Positions 8,015 to 15,013 are shown, counted from the stretch's first letter. The stretch: 19,077 nucleotides of DNA from Candidatus Latescibacterota bacterium (GCA_018656855.1 JABHYP010000721.1:1-19077); one strand, 5' to 3'. Translations and numbers: made by a program. Notes: generated by a model not told the origin, from the sequence alone.

Positions 8015-8440
8015 TTATTCCTCCTTAACAATACCTGCAATTCCCGGACTTATATAAGTTTTATTCGATACTATTACCCTAATAGCTTTGGCAAGTTCCT
8101 CATAAGCACGATCCTTTAACATATATCCGGATGCACCGGCATTAAGAGCTCTCAGCACATATCGACTATCTGAGTACAACGACGTTGTAATTATCTTCAC
8201 GTTTGGTATAACGTTAATCAGTTGCTTTAATATCTTTTCAAACTGAAAATCAGAACCATTTATATCCATAATTATAATTTCGGGCTTTAATTCAGTAGTG
8301 AATTGAATAGCTGCTTGATAGTCTTTCGCTACGGCAATCACCTCAATACCTTTTATTTTTTCAAGTATAGACTGAATTGCCTCAAGCGTTTTATCTGTTT
8401 TATCGACTAGCAAAACTTTCATAATTTGATGTTTAGTCAA
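8015..8440 (-). CDS. Receiver-only response regulator, NarL-family paralogue without DNA-binding domain
   Basis: 141 residues, one receiver domain. Start chosen is TTG at 8440, since an AGGGA site lies about 10 nt upstream; the in-frame ATG at 8422 (MKVLLVDK) is the alternative and fits the domain start. Predicted phosphoacceptor is Asp59 in EIIIMDING; Thr86 and Lys109 (GYMLKD) are the other conserved positions. The usual acidic pair at the end of strand 1 is D13-K14 instead of D-D, which should weaken magnesium binding. It aligns with the neighbouring regulator (8687-9340) through KP-IIIMDI, VK-I--S-YSD-R-V, AGA-GY-LKD and NK-YI--GI, and then ends where that protein continues into its LuxR-type DNA-binding domain. 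Likely a phosphate sink, decoy or dimer partner, or a decaying copy. It has its own promoter-like sequence and repeats upstream. Confidence 0.8.
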   Translation of the reverse strand: MTKHQIMKVLLVDKTDKTLEAIQSILEKIKGIEVIAVAKDYQAAIQFTTELKPEIIIMDINGSDFQFEKILKQLINVIPNVKIITTSLYSDSRYVLRALNAGASGYMLKDRAYEELAKAIRVIVSNKTYISPGIAGIVKEE

Positions 8441-8553
8441 TTTCTTTTATTCCCTTATTTTTATTAGTGATAATCCAATATCAATTGAATAGTCTGCTTT
8501 TATTCAATGAACTTGCCTCAGAATGTGATTACAATTTCTACATTCCCATCAAC

Positions 8554-8582
8554 ATAATATGTACTTAGTCTAATTATTTCAA
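8554..8582 (-). promoter_or_regulatory. sigma70-type promoter of the receiver-only regulator
   Basis: On the minus strand TTGAAA (8582-8577), a 17-nt spacer and TATTAT (8559-8554) form a near-consensus -35/-10 pair. Predicted start of transcription is about 8547, giving a leader of about 107 nt before the TTG at 8440. The repeats at 8591-8628 sit directly upstream of the -35. Seen in the sequence; activity is inferred. Confidence 0.6.
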
Positions 8583-8590
8583 TTGGGAAA

Positions 8591-8628
8591 ATCCTGATTT
8601 GGGGGTCAGGAATATCCTGATTTGGGGG
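8591..8628 (-). promoter_or_regulatory. Two direct 15-bp repeats with alternating TCCTGA half-sites (putative operator)
   Basis: ATCCTGATTTGGGGG occurs exactly at 8591-8605 and 8614-8628 (plus-strand reading), 23 bp start to start, about two helical turns. Between them TCAGGA (8606-8611) faces the neighbouring TCCTGA elements, so three half-sites alternate in direction: TCCTGA, TCAGGA, TCCTGA. Relative to the predicted start at about 8547 on the minus strand the repeat centres are near -51 and -74, a usual place for an activator. The adjacent LuxR-type regulator (8687-9340) is the obvious candidate binder, but this is inference. Confidence 0.6.
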
Positions 8629-8686
8629 ATTTAAGTATTAAATTAGAACAAGGAAGGGTAACAGTGGGTCGGTTTTTGATAAGCGA

Positions 8687-9340
8687 TTAATTTTCCAGGG
8701 AAATCAATCCCGCTTGGATAGTATATTTGACAAGATCGGCCAGGTTATGAATATTCAATTTCTCCATAATATGTTGCCGGTGCGTCTCTATAGTTTTTGG
8801 GCTTACATTGAGGAGCGAAGCTATTTGTTTTGCATTTTTCCCTTCTGCAAGAAGTCGCAACACCTCGTTTTCCCGTTCTGAAAGCGGAGAGTCAGGCGTA
8901 GAAGTATCCTTATTAAGTTGTTGCAAATAATCTTCCATTATTATGTCTGTAATTCCAGAACCTATGTACATCTTGTTATAATGAACAGCGTTAATAGCTT
9001 TTACCAACTCTTTAAAGGCGCTATCTTTTAGAAGATAACCCAAAGCACCTGCCTTCAGCATACCCTTAACAAATCGCTTGTCCGAGTGTATAGACAGGGC
9101 AATCACCTTGACTTCCGGTAAAGCTGCTTTGATCTGTTTTGTGGCTTCAATGCCGTTCAATTCCGGCATGCCAATGTCCATAATGACTACATCAGGTTTC
9201 AGCTCAAGAGTCTTTCTTACCGCTTCTCGCCCATCTTCAGCCTCGCCAATCAATTCAATATCACGCTGTTTTTTAAGTAGTGAAATGAGGCCTTCGCGCA
9301 ATATTTTGTGGTCGTCAGTCAGCAATACCTTAATGCTCAT
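8687..9340 (-). CDS. NarL/FixJ-family response regulator with LuxR-type DNA-binding domain
   Basis: 217 residues. Receiver (about 1-120) with acidic D9-D10, phosphoacceptor Asp55 in VVIMDIGMPELNG, Ser83 and Lys105 (YLLKD). Linker about 125-150. C-terminal LuxR/GerE helix-turn-helix (152-213): LSERENEVLRLLAEGKNAKQ, then NVSPKTIETHRQHIMEKLNI. Such proteins bind DNA as dimers after phosphorylation. The start ATG (9340) has GGAGGG 5 nt upstream and lies 22 bp after the stop of the seven-PAS kinase, whose HisKA_3 transmitter is the usual partner class for NarL-type regulators; they almost certainly form a pair. No clear terminator follows; 246 bp downstream is the shorter paralogue, and the gap holds the promoter and repeats described separately. 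Confidence 0.95.
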   Translation of the reverse strand: MSIKVLLTDDHKILREGLISLLKKQRDIELIGEAEDGREAVRKTLELKPDVVIMDIGMPELNGIEATKQIKAALPEVKVIALSIHSDKRFVKGMLKAGALGYLLKDSAFKELVKAINAVHYNKMYIGSGITDIIMEDYLQQLNKDTSTPDSPLSERENEVLRLLAEGKNAKQIASLLNVSPKTIETHRQHIMEKLNIHNLADLVKYTIQAGLISLEN

Positions 9341-9362
9341 GTAATTCCCTCCATTTCCATTG

Positions 9363-12300
9363 TCACGAGGTTTTAATAGGAACAGACATTATTATTTTCG
9401 TACCTTTATCTAATTCGGACCAAATCAATAAATCTCCACCTATGTATTTTATACGCTCGCGTATACTGAATAATCCATAACCAACCGAGTGCGTTAGTGT
9501 TTTTAAAATCGAAGAGTCAAATCCAATCCCATCGTCTTCTATTTTTATTCCGAGAGAATCACCCTCTCTTATAATATTGACTTTTATGCTGTGTGCCTGA
9601 GCGTGTTTAACAACATTGGTTATGCACTCTTTTGTAGAACGGTATAGAAACATGCCTATGTCTCTCTCAACGGGCTTGGGGAGAGTATCGTTTTCGAATT
9701 TAATCGGTATATTGAAATCTTCGCTCATTTTCTCAATAATCCATTCAATCGCCGGTTCAAATCCCAATTCATGAAGAATGGGGGGGCTGAGGTCAAATGT
9801 TAATGTCCGTGAGTCTTTTAATATCTTCCCCAGCACTGACTGGATATGATCTGCCTTTTCAGAGATTAATTTGTAATCTTTTATTTCTTTCAGTTCATCT
9901 ATATTTATTCTGAGAACTGCAAGTGACTGGCTAATCTGGTCATGGAGATATGTGGCAATTCTCTGACGTTCATGTTCCTCTGTCTTTGACAATTCAGATG
10001 CCAGTGAACGGAGATTCTGCTGGTAGGTAATAAGTTGTTCCTCTGTCTGCTTGCGCTCGGTTATGTCTCTTCCATATAAATTGATATAATTATTTCCTAT
10101 TACCGGTACCACGCTGAAAGAGAAGATTCTTGAGCCAACTATAGCTTCAAGATAATACATTGTTTTATCAGTCTTTAAAGCTTTTTGGGGTAAATTATTT
10201 TGAATATTCTGAAGAAGGTTAAAAAAATTATTTTTCGATAATTTACACATTTTTATGAACTTGTCTGCAGCCTTATTACTGTAAAGCATTTTCCCATTAT
10301 AAGCTATTCTAAACACAGGATTGGGGTCCTCTGATGGAAATTTCGATAGGTTAATAACATCTTCTTCTGCTTTCTTGCGTTCTGTGATGTCCTGGGACGT
10401 AATAATAGCTCCGTATTTGAAGGGAGATATTCTTATAGATAAAAACTTTTTATTATATTTTTGTTCAGGAAATTCTTTTATTTTGTTAGTTTTAATGCAT
10501 TCCAATAATTCAGCATACATATCAATCTCATGTTTGCCAGCATAATCCTTATACATCTTATCACTAATTTTAGGTATTCTATCACTCGAGTTCTTTTTTA
10601 CCTGGTTGAACATGGTTATTCTTCCTTCATTATCAACTGCTATGGTTTCGATAGGATTGTACTCGAACAATGCAAAATTAAACTCATTTTTCTCTCTTAA
10701 TGCTTCCTCAGCCTTCTTGCGCTCGGTGATGTCGGTTGAGATACCGATTATACCAATTATTTTCCCTTTTTCATCTCTGAAAGGTATTTTGTTTGTAGAA
10801 ACCCATCTTAATCCTTTTTCGGTTTGCCAGGGCTCCTCAATATTCAATTTAGACTCTCCGCTATTAATAACTGTTAAATCATCCTCGAGATAAGATTTAG
10901 CTTGATCTTTCGGATATATATCACTCAAGTTCTTACCTTCCATTTCCTCTTTCTTCAAATTGTGAGCATCTGAAAGATATTTGTTAACACGAACGAAATT
11001 ATTGTTATTATCCTTATAAAAAACCAACGCCGGAAGATGGTCTATTATTGATTCAAATTCAAAAGACTGATGTTTATATTTCTCCTTGCTTATTCTTAGC
11101 TTGTTTTCCATCTGTTTACGCTCAGAAATGTCTTCGATCATGCAGAGGTGTCGAGGATGAGCTTTATCTTTTACAAAAATTGGAGCAATCGTCATATTAA
11201 TCCATACAGAGGTACCATCTTTGCGAAGATAACGTTTTTCCATCTTGAACCCAGGTATTTTACCGGCATTCAATAAAGCCATGTTATCCAAATCTTTTTG
11301 GATATCATTCTGGTGTGTTATACTCATCCAGTCGATTTTTGACATTTCCTCAATAGTTCTACCCGCAATTTTGGCGAACATGGGGTTAACTGAATAAATA
11401 TGTCCATCGTGCGAGTCAATCAAAGCGATGCCTAATGGAGCCTCAATGAACATGGTTTTGAAGCGATCCTCGCTTGTTTTCAGAGCTTTCTCTGCTTTCT
11501 TTCGCTCGGTGATTTCTGCCTGCAATTCCTCGTTAGTTTTTGAGAGCTCTTTTGTTCGTTCCTGAATCCGCATTTCTAACTCGTCGTGAGACTTTTTAAG
11601 CGCCTCCTCAGCCTTTTTGCGTTCGGTGATGTCGAGCCCATATATATTGACATATTCCAGGTCAATCACTGGTGCAAATGTTAGAGAGAGTATACTTTCA
11701 TCATACAAGAGTTCAACATCTTTGCTCAAGCCGGAATTGAGTACGTTCCGACTGATTTTGTGGAAGTCGTCAGGAAGAAGATTGCCGATTTGACATCCCC
11801 AGAAGTTCAATAATGGCCTACTGCCTTTGTTGGCGAAAATGATGGTGCCGTCTTTTGTGACCCGGAGGACAGGGTTTGGATTCTCACTTGGGAATTTTGA
11901 CAGCTTCTTTATTTCCTCCTCAACCTGCTTGCGCCCGGTGATGTCCCTGCACACCGCGATATAAGATACTATGTTTCCCTTCATATCCCGTACAACGCTT
12001 ATATTTGCAGAAAACCATCTTTCCTTTCCTGCAATTTCAAGGGTATAATCAAAATTTTGAACCTTTCCATTCTTTTCAATGCTTTCAATTGCATTAGCCA
12101 AGTTTGCAGCAACATCCTCCGACAGCACAGTATCAAATCGCTGCCCAATGAAATGCTCAGGCGGAACATACAAATCGACGCTTGATGGATTATAATTTGT
12201 AAAATATCCCTTATGGTCTATTACAAACACGATATCATCCATCGCGTCAAACAGTGAGTGCATGTATTCTTCGCTCTGCCGCAGAGTCTCCTCCGCCTGT

Positions 12301-12974
12301 TTACGCTCGGTAATATCCTCAAATGCAGCCCTTGTTTGTAATGGCTTTCCCTGTTCATCATATTCAACCGTAACATTAAGAATCACATCAATAATATCAT
12401 TGCTTTTGGTAACTAACTGTCGCTCAACTCCTGTCATTTTTCCTGTCTTGATCAATTTTGGAAAATCTTTCTTGAAACCGACAGTGGATTCTTTGGTTGT
12501 AAAATTAGTTATATGTTTGCCAATAAATTCCCTCTTTTTATAACCCAGTTTATCCAGAAATATATTATTACATTCAATAATAATGCCTTTCGAATCGAGA
12601 GATAAATACATAATGGGTGCGTTGTAATAAAGATCTTCATACTTCTCTTTTAAAAGTATTATTTCTTCTTCCACCTCCTTTCGCTCTGTGATTTCATTTT
12701 TTAATTCCTCATTTGCTTTTACGAACTCAGCCGTACGTTCTTGAATCCGTATTTCCAGCACGTCATGTACTTTCTTTAGCGCTTCTTCAGCTTTCTTACG
12801 TACAGAAATCTCTTGCTCGAGTTTTTTATTTACCTTTGATATATCATCTAATGTTTTTAAATATTCTTCCGTTGTTATTTCATATTGTTCTTTAATCACT
12901 TCATGCTGATTTTTTAAATGTTCTAATTTTATTTCTAATGTTTCTATCTTATCTTTTGATGTACAATTTTTCAT
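9363..12974 (-). CDS. Soluble multi-PAS sensor histidine kinase, HisKA_3 (NarX/DegS-like transmitter)
   Basis: 1203 residues from ATG 12974, chosen because it overlaps the stop of the preceding frame as ATGA; an in-frame GTG three codons earlier is possible. N-terminal coiled coil (1-105) ending in ITERKEVEEE, then seven PAS-like modules at about 103-223, 229-348, 355-451, 501-621, 629-751, 759-865 and 876-973, most closed by the linker DITERKKAEE; a second coiled coil lies at about 455-500. PAS3 and PAS7 both begin LSKFPSE-PNPV-R and end with YVNIYGLDITERK or the near match YINLYGRDITERK, so they are internal paralogues. Transmitter: ERQRIATYLHDQ with His about 1011, N-box Asn about 1120, G1 EDDGIGFD, G2 GYGLFSIRER. 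No membrane helix or signal peptide, so cytoplasmic sensing (redox, gas or small ligand). Codons here are AT-richer than in the chemosensory operon. Partner is the regulator 22 bp downstream. Confidence 0.95.
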   Translation of the reverse strand: MKNCTSKDKIETLEIKLEHLKNQHEVIKEQYEITTEEYLKTLDDISKVNKKLEQEISVRKKAEEALKKVHDVLEIRIQERTAEFVKANEELKNEITERKEVEEEIILLKEKYEDLYYNAPIMYLSLDSKGIIIECNNIFLDKLGYKKREFIGKHITNFTTKESTVGFKKDFPKLIKTGKMTGVERQLVTKSNDIIDVILNVTVEYDEQGKPLQTRAAFEDITERKQAEETLRQSEEYMHSLFDAMDDIVFVIDHKGYFTNYNPSSVDLYVPPEHFIGQRFDTVLSEDVAANLANAIESIEKNGKVQNFDYTLEIAGKERWFSANISVVRDMKGNIVSYIAVCRDITGRKQVEEEIKKLSKFPSENPNPVLRVTKDGTIIFANKGSRPLLNFWGCQIGNLLPDDFHKISRNVLNSGLSKDVELLYDESILSLTFAPVIDLEYVNIYGLDITERKKAEEALKKSHDELEMRIQERTKELSKTNEELQAEITERKKAEKALKTSEDRFKTMFIEAPLGIALIDSHDGHIYSVNPMFAKIAGRTIEEMSKIDWMSITHQNDIQKDLDNMALLNAGKIPGFKMEKRYLRKDGTSVWINMTIAPIFVKDKAHPRHLCMIEDISERKQMENKLRISKEKYKHQSFEFESIIDHLPALVFYKDNNNNFVRVNKYLSDAHNLKKEEMEGKNLSDIYPKDQAKSYLEDDLTVINSGESKLNIEEPWQTEKGLRWVSTNKIPFRDEKGKIIGIIGISTDITERKKAEEALREKNEFNFALFEYNPIETIAVDNEGRITMFNQVKKNSSDRIPKISDKMYKDYAGKHEIDMYAELLECIKTNKIKEFPEQKYNKKFLSIRISPFKYGAIITSQDITERKKAEEDVINLSKFPSEDPNPVFRIAYNGKMLYSNKAADKFIKMCKLSKNNFFNLLQNIQNNLPQKALKTDKTMYYLEAIVGSRIFSFSVVPVIGNNYINLYGRDITERKQTEEQLITYQQNLRSLASELSKTEEHERQRIATYLHDQISQSLAVLRINIDELKEIKDYKLISEKADHIQSVLGKILKDSRTLTFDLSPPILHELGFEPAIEWIIEKMSEDFNIPIKFENDTLPKPVERDIGMFLYRSTKECITNVVKHAQAHSIKVNIIREGDSLGIKIEDDGIGFDSSILKTLTHSVGYGLFSIRERIKYIGGDLLIWSELDKGTKIIMSVPIKTS

Positions 12975-13828
12975 TGAAACCACCCGCCTTTTTTCATCTT
13001 CTGGATTTCTTCCTGCACATCCTCTATTATAATATTCATTTCTTTTTCTTTAATTTTCAGTTCCATAAGACACTTTTCATACAAAGATTTATTTTCATAA
13101 GGAGCATCGCCATATCCTATATCATTCCTCTGACAGATATAATCTGAAATATATGATGTTAATGTAATTTCTTTAAATTTATCATCGACCCTGTCCGGAT
13201 CATGATGATTTCCTATACCTATAACCATGTCCTATGGAAAATCCCAGTTATCCGTTAATGCTCTTCCGATTTCTGTATGGTCAAAACCCAAAATATGTTT
13301 TTCTGCATCCGGTAAGTTGCATTTATCTTTTCTCGATTGCACCAGGACATCTTTAAACTCTTTCTGCAGAAACTGGTCTTCAATTACTATACCTATGTTA
13401 TGCAGTAAACCCACAGAATATACGTTTTCTCCAAATTGCCGGAATTTTCTCATATAGATTAATTTGTTGCAAAGGGCAACTGCAACACTATGTTCCCATA
13501 ATGCAGTTCTTGAATATCCCTCAAAATGGTCGTCTTTTTGAAACAATTCACAAACCTTCTGGCTTATTGCCAGTTCTTTAACAGCGTTGAATCCGACGCC
13601 GACTATCGCATACTGTATCCTGCTGATTTTTCTTCGGAAACCATAATACGCTGAATTTGCGATTCTTAACAATCTGGTTGCCAGGGGAGGGTCCTTTTCA
13701 ATTATGTTCTTTAAATCTTTAGCGCTGGTTCTGGGATCATTGATTACGTTTATCAGCTGTGTTATTACTTCTTTAATTGAAGAAATATCAGATTTGTTGA
13801 CACGTTAAATAAGTTCTTTAAGTTTCAT
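12971..13828 (-). pseudogene. HDOD-domain protein gene interrupted by two in-frame stop codons
   Basis: From ATG 13828 (GAGGA 4-8 nt upstream) one frame of 286 codons runs to TGA 12973-12971, broken only by TAA at codon 8 (13807-13805) and TAG at codon 199 (13234-13232). Reading through both gives a good HDOD protein: VITQLINVINDPRTSAKDLK, IIEKDPPLATRLLRIANSAY, YGFRRKISRIQYAIVGVGFN, the HSVAVALC helix, GLLHNIG, FDHTEIGRALTDNWDFP, then across the TAG DMVIGIGNHHDP. Both stops fall where glutamate is plausible (ELI-stop-RV, DFP-stop-DM), so each could be a single G-to-T change. An in-frame ATG at 13885 would add 19 residues but has a weak ribosome site. HDOD proteins are non-catalytic HD-fold regulators found with signalling proteins. 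The 3' end overlaps the kinase start, so loss of translation could reduce kinase expression. Sequencing error is the alternative. Confidence 0.8.
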
Positions 13829-14019
13829 ATTTTCCTCAATATTAGCTTCATTAATCATTTCATACCACCATGAATGAATTTTCATGCAACTTCGTGAATG
13901 TGTACGTTGATAAAACTTTTATGGCACTTTAAGTAAAACCTATGGTGTAAATTATTTTGAAGCAACTGTTTTTTATCCTTCCTTTTCCAAGGTTATACAC
14001 GCGTCTGATTATCATTGTT

Positions 14020-14049
14020 TTGTGCTTAGCCTTATTTCTCTACTATAAT
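14020..14049 (+). promoter_or_regulatory. Promoter-like pair TTGTGC / TATAAT
   Basis: A perfect -10 hexamer TATAAT (14044-14049) lies 18 nt after TTGTGC (14020-14025), which matches the -35 consensus at the first three bases only. Predicted transcription start is about 14056, shortly before the inverted repeat that ends in a T7 tract. Plausible but weak -35. Confidence 0.35.
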
Positions 14050-14055
14050 ATGTCT

Positions 14056-14129
14056 TGTCCCAGCCTTAATATACATCATTAGGAGTCACAGCATTGAATC
14101 ATTCGTGGTTCTGTTTTAAGGCTTTTTTT
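14056..14129 (+). ncRNA. Candidate small RNA or leader ending in a terminator-like stem and T7
   Basis: AGCCTTAA (14062-14069) pairs perfectly with TTAAGGCT (14116-14123), which runs directly into TTTTTTT (14123-14129). The 46-nt loop contains AGGAG then a TTG-started reading of 21 codons (TTG at 14094), which could be a leader peptide or chance. The closing stem next to a U-tract, downstream of TATAAT, has the layout of a 70-75 nt transcript or attenuator. I recognise no known RNA family. The eight-pair AT-containing stem with a long loop is weaker than a classical terminator. Confidence 0.3.
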
Positions 14130-14231
14130 ATCTCTCCACCATTGCCAATCGACTATTAAATTACCTAATAAAACATAATAAATTTCAATAAACCGAAATA
14201 TTTATAACTGCGCTTTCACTACCATTCAGTT

Positions 14232-14399
14232 ATGACACAAAAAAACATCCCCCAATTAATCAAGGACATCCACACCAAGCTCGATTACATCATTGATATA
14301 CTTCGTGATGATACACTTCGTTATCCAGGTCACGAGACCTACTTCGAAAGCTTGAATACTGATGAAGATCATCCTGAGAAATCCCGCCCTCATAAATAA
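14232..14399 (+). CDS. Small hypothetical protein, 55 residues
   Basis: ATG 14232 to TAA 14397-14399. The protein starts MTQKNIPQLIKDIHTKLDYI, then IDILRDD: an amphipathic helix with hydrophobic residues every three to four positions, followed by a polar acidic/basic tail ending EKSRPHK. Codons of the first half end mostly in C (AAC, ATC, GAC, ACC, CTC), like the genes to its right. There is no Shine-Dalgarno sequence; ATATTTATAA lies about 25 nt upstream, so it might be leaderless or not expressed. A hairpin followed by TTTT lies downstream at 14537-14559. Its second half overlaps the opposite-strand ORF 14290-14520, and at most one is likely to be real. No family recognised. Confidence 0.4.
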   Translation: MTQKNIPQLIKDIHTKLDYIIDILRDDTLRYPGHETYFESLNTDEDHPEKSRPHK

Positions 14400-14520
14400 T
14401 CCCATTCACACATAATTGTGAACATATCATCTGGCGAGCCCTTCCTCCGAGACTTTTGGAGTAGATACCACTGCCGCCGCAACGATGACAGGCATTCCAC
14501 ACCCTGGAACGCACACACAC
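14290..14520 (-). CDS. Possible small zinc-finger protein (CxxCxGxG type), antisense to the 55-residue ORF
   Basis: 76 residues from ATG 14520, with GAGGA 11 nt upstream. Near its start it reads ACHRCGGSGIYSKSLGGRAR, then QMICSQLCVNGIIYEGG: a CxxCxGxG motif followed by a second, imperfect cysteine pair (CxxxC then NG). Paired CxxCxGxG zinc fingers are common in DnaJ and in small phage or plasmid proteins. The rest is polar with many Asp, Ser and His residues. Against it: it lies opposite the direction of all neighbouring genes, overlaps the 55-residue ORF, and the second cysteine pair has an irregular spacing. Listed as a candidate only. Confidence 0.3.
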   Translation of the reverse strand: MCVRSRVWNACHRCGGSGIYSKSLGGRARQMICSQLCVNGIIYEGGISQDDLHQYSSFRSRSRDLDNEVYHHEVYQ

Positions 14521-14536
14521 ATCGATTTTTGTATCC

Positions 14537-14559
14537 TCAGCCGTTTAATGGCTGATTTT
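14537..14559 (+). terminator. Hairpin TCAGCC/GGCTGA followed by TTTT
   Basis: Perfect 6-bp stem (14537-14542 with 14550-14555), 7-nt loop, then TTTT at 14556-14559. A weak terminator for transcription from the left, after the 55-residue ORF. Confidence 0.35.
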
Positions 14560-14625
14560 GATAGCTTCAGCAATATCTCGCTTATTCTCTAGATATTTCC
14601 ACCACCAAAACACTGTTTTCTCATC

Positions 14626-14658
14626 AAGACACAGGTGGACTCGCGACCTGCGTCTTTT
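14626..14658 (+). terminator. Terminator/attenuator-like hairpin before the 87-residue gene
   Basis: AAGACACAGGT (14626-14636) pairs with ACCTGCGTCTT (14646-14656), 11 positions with one A-C mismatch, loop GGACTCGCG, and the right arm runs into TTTT. It ends 18 bp before the GGAGGTGA ribosome site of the next gene. It may stop transcription from the left or act as an attenuator for the recombination operon. The T-tract is short. Confidence 0.45.
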
Positions 14659-14688
14659 CAATTTCACAAAACCAATGGAGGTGAAAAC

Positions 14689-14952
14689 ATGAACGTAGCT
14701 TATCTAACAACAAACACCGCACAACGTCGATTGTACGTTGTCGCCACAGCAAACGTAACGACAGAATTATCCGAACAACAACTCGCCAAGTCATATCGCG
14801 AGCTCATGGAGAAGATAAAAACGCCCGATCCGGAGAATCCTAATCTTTGGACAATCACTGTCGACGGCCGCAAAGTCTGGGGCATTCTTGACGAAAGAGC
14901 CGGACCAGAGGGAGAGGACCTATTCACCATTCTCTTCCCGAAAGATTACTGA
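14689..14952 (+). CDS. Conserved-looking small protein of unknown function, 87 residues
   Basis: Start ATG 14689, fixed by a full Shine-Dalgarno sequence GGAGGTGA (14677-14684); an in-frame upstream ATG at 14635 lies inside the hairpin at 14626-14656 and is rejected. Protein begins MNVAYLTTNTAQRRLYVVAT, has a helical middle (ELSEQQLAKSYRELMEKIKT) and ends in a beta-rich part: WTITVDGRKVWGILDERAGP and DLFTILFPKDY. The final hydrophobic-x-P-x-D-Y ending after a strand recalls small proteins of plasmids and phages, but I recognise no named family. No signal peptide, membrane helix or metal motif. It is the first strongly initiated gene of the plus-strand block and is followed by a hairpin plus T6, so its mRNA may be separated from the downstream genes. 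Confidence 0.8.
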   Translation: MNVAYLTTNTAQRRLYVVATANVTTELSEQQLAKSYRELMEKIKTPDPENPNLWTITVDGRKVWGILDERAGPEGEDLFTILFPKDY

Positions 14953-14980
14953 GACAAATAACATCAACACACAACTCACC

Positions 14981-15013
14981 CCCGCTAGGCAAACCGTTCG
15001 GCGGGAATTTTTT
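14981..15013 (+). terminator. Intercistronic terminator-like hairpin with T6
   Basis: CCCGC (14981-14985) pairs with GCGGG (15001-15005) around a 15-nt loop that can form a small inner CCG/CGG pairing; AATTTTTT follows (15006-15013). It lies between the 87-residue gene and the AAGGAG (15021-15026) of the Rad52-like gene, so it should reduce read-through unless antitermination occurs. Confidence 0.6.

Larger units (their letters stand above)
13829..14231. other. Divergent intergenic region between the minus-strand signalling block and the plus-strand recombination block
   Basis: About 400 bp without a convincing protein gene. It contains a promoter-like pair at 14020-14049 followed by a candidate short transcript ending in a T-tract at 14129, a small palindrome CATGAA..TTCATG at 13870-13886, and an AT-rich tract (about 14150-14210) with ATATTTATAA before the ORF at 14232. 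No attachment-site duplication, tRNA or integrase gene was seen here. Confidence 0.5.

Noticed and set aside
8591..8628. CRISPR-like or tandem repeat array
   Set aside because: Only two copies, 15 bp, with an 8-bp gap and promoter context; no array or cas genes. The Cas4-like nuclease at 15634 also lacks cas1/cas2 neighbours.
13232..13234. In-frame TAG as a pyrrolysine codon or programmed read-through
   Set aside because: A second in-frame stop (TAA at 13805-13807) in the same gene, a regulator family not known to use pyrrolysine, and a bacterial context make nonsense mutation or sequencing error far more likely.
14193..14232. Archaeal-type promoter (CCGAAATATTTATAA about 25 nt before an ATG, leaderless)
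   Set aside because: The spacing fits a TATA box, but the tract is AT-rich and the rest of the window is bacterial (LuxR-type regulator, sigma70-like promoter, intrinsic terminators); treated as chance.
14635..14688. Upstream in-frame ATG giving a 105-residue version of the 87-residue protein
   Set aside because: It lies within the hairpin at 14626-14656 with no ribosome site, whereas ATG 14689 follows GGAGGTGA.
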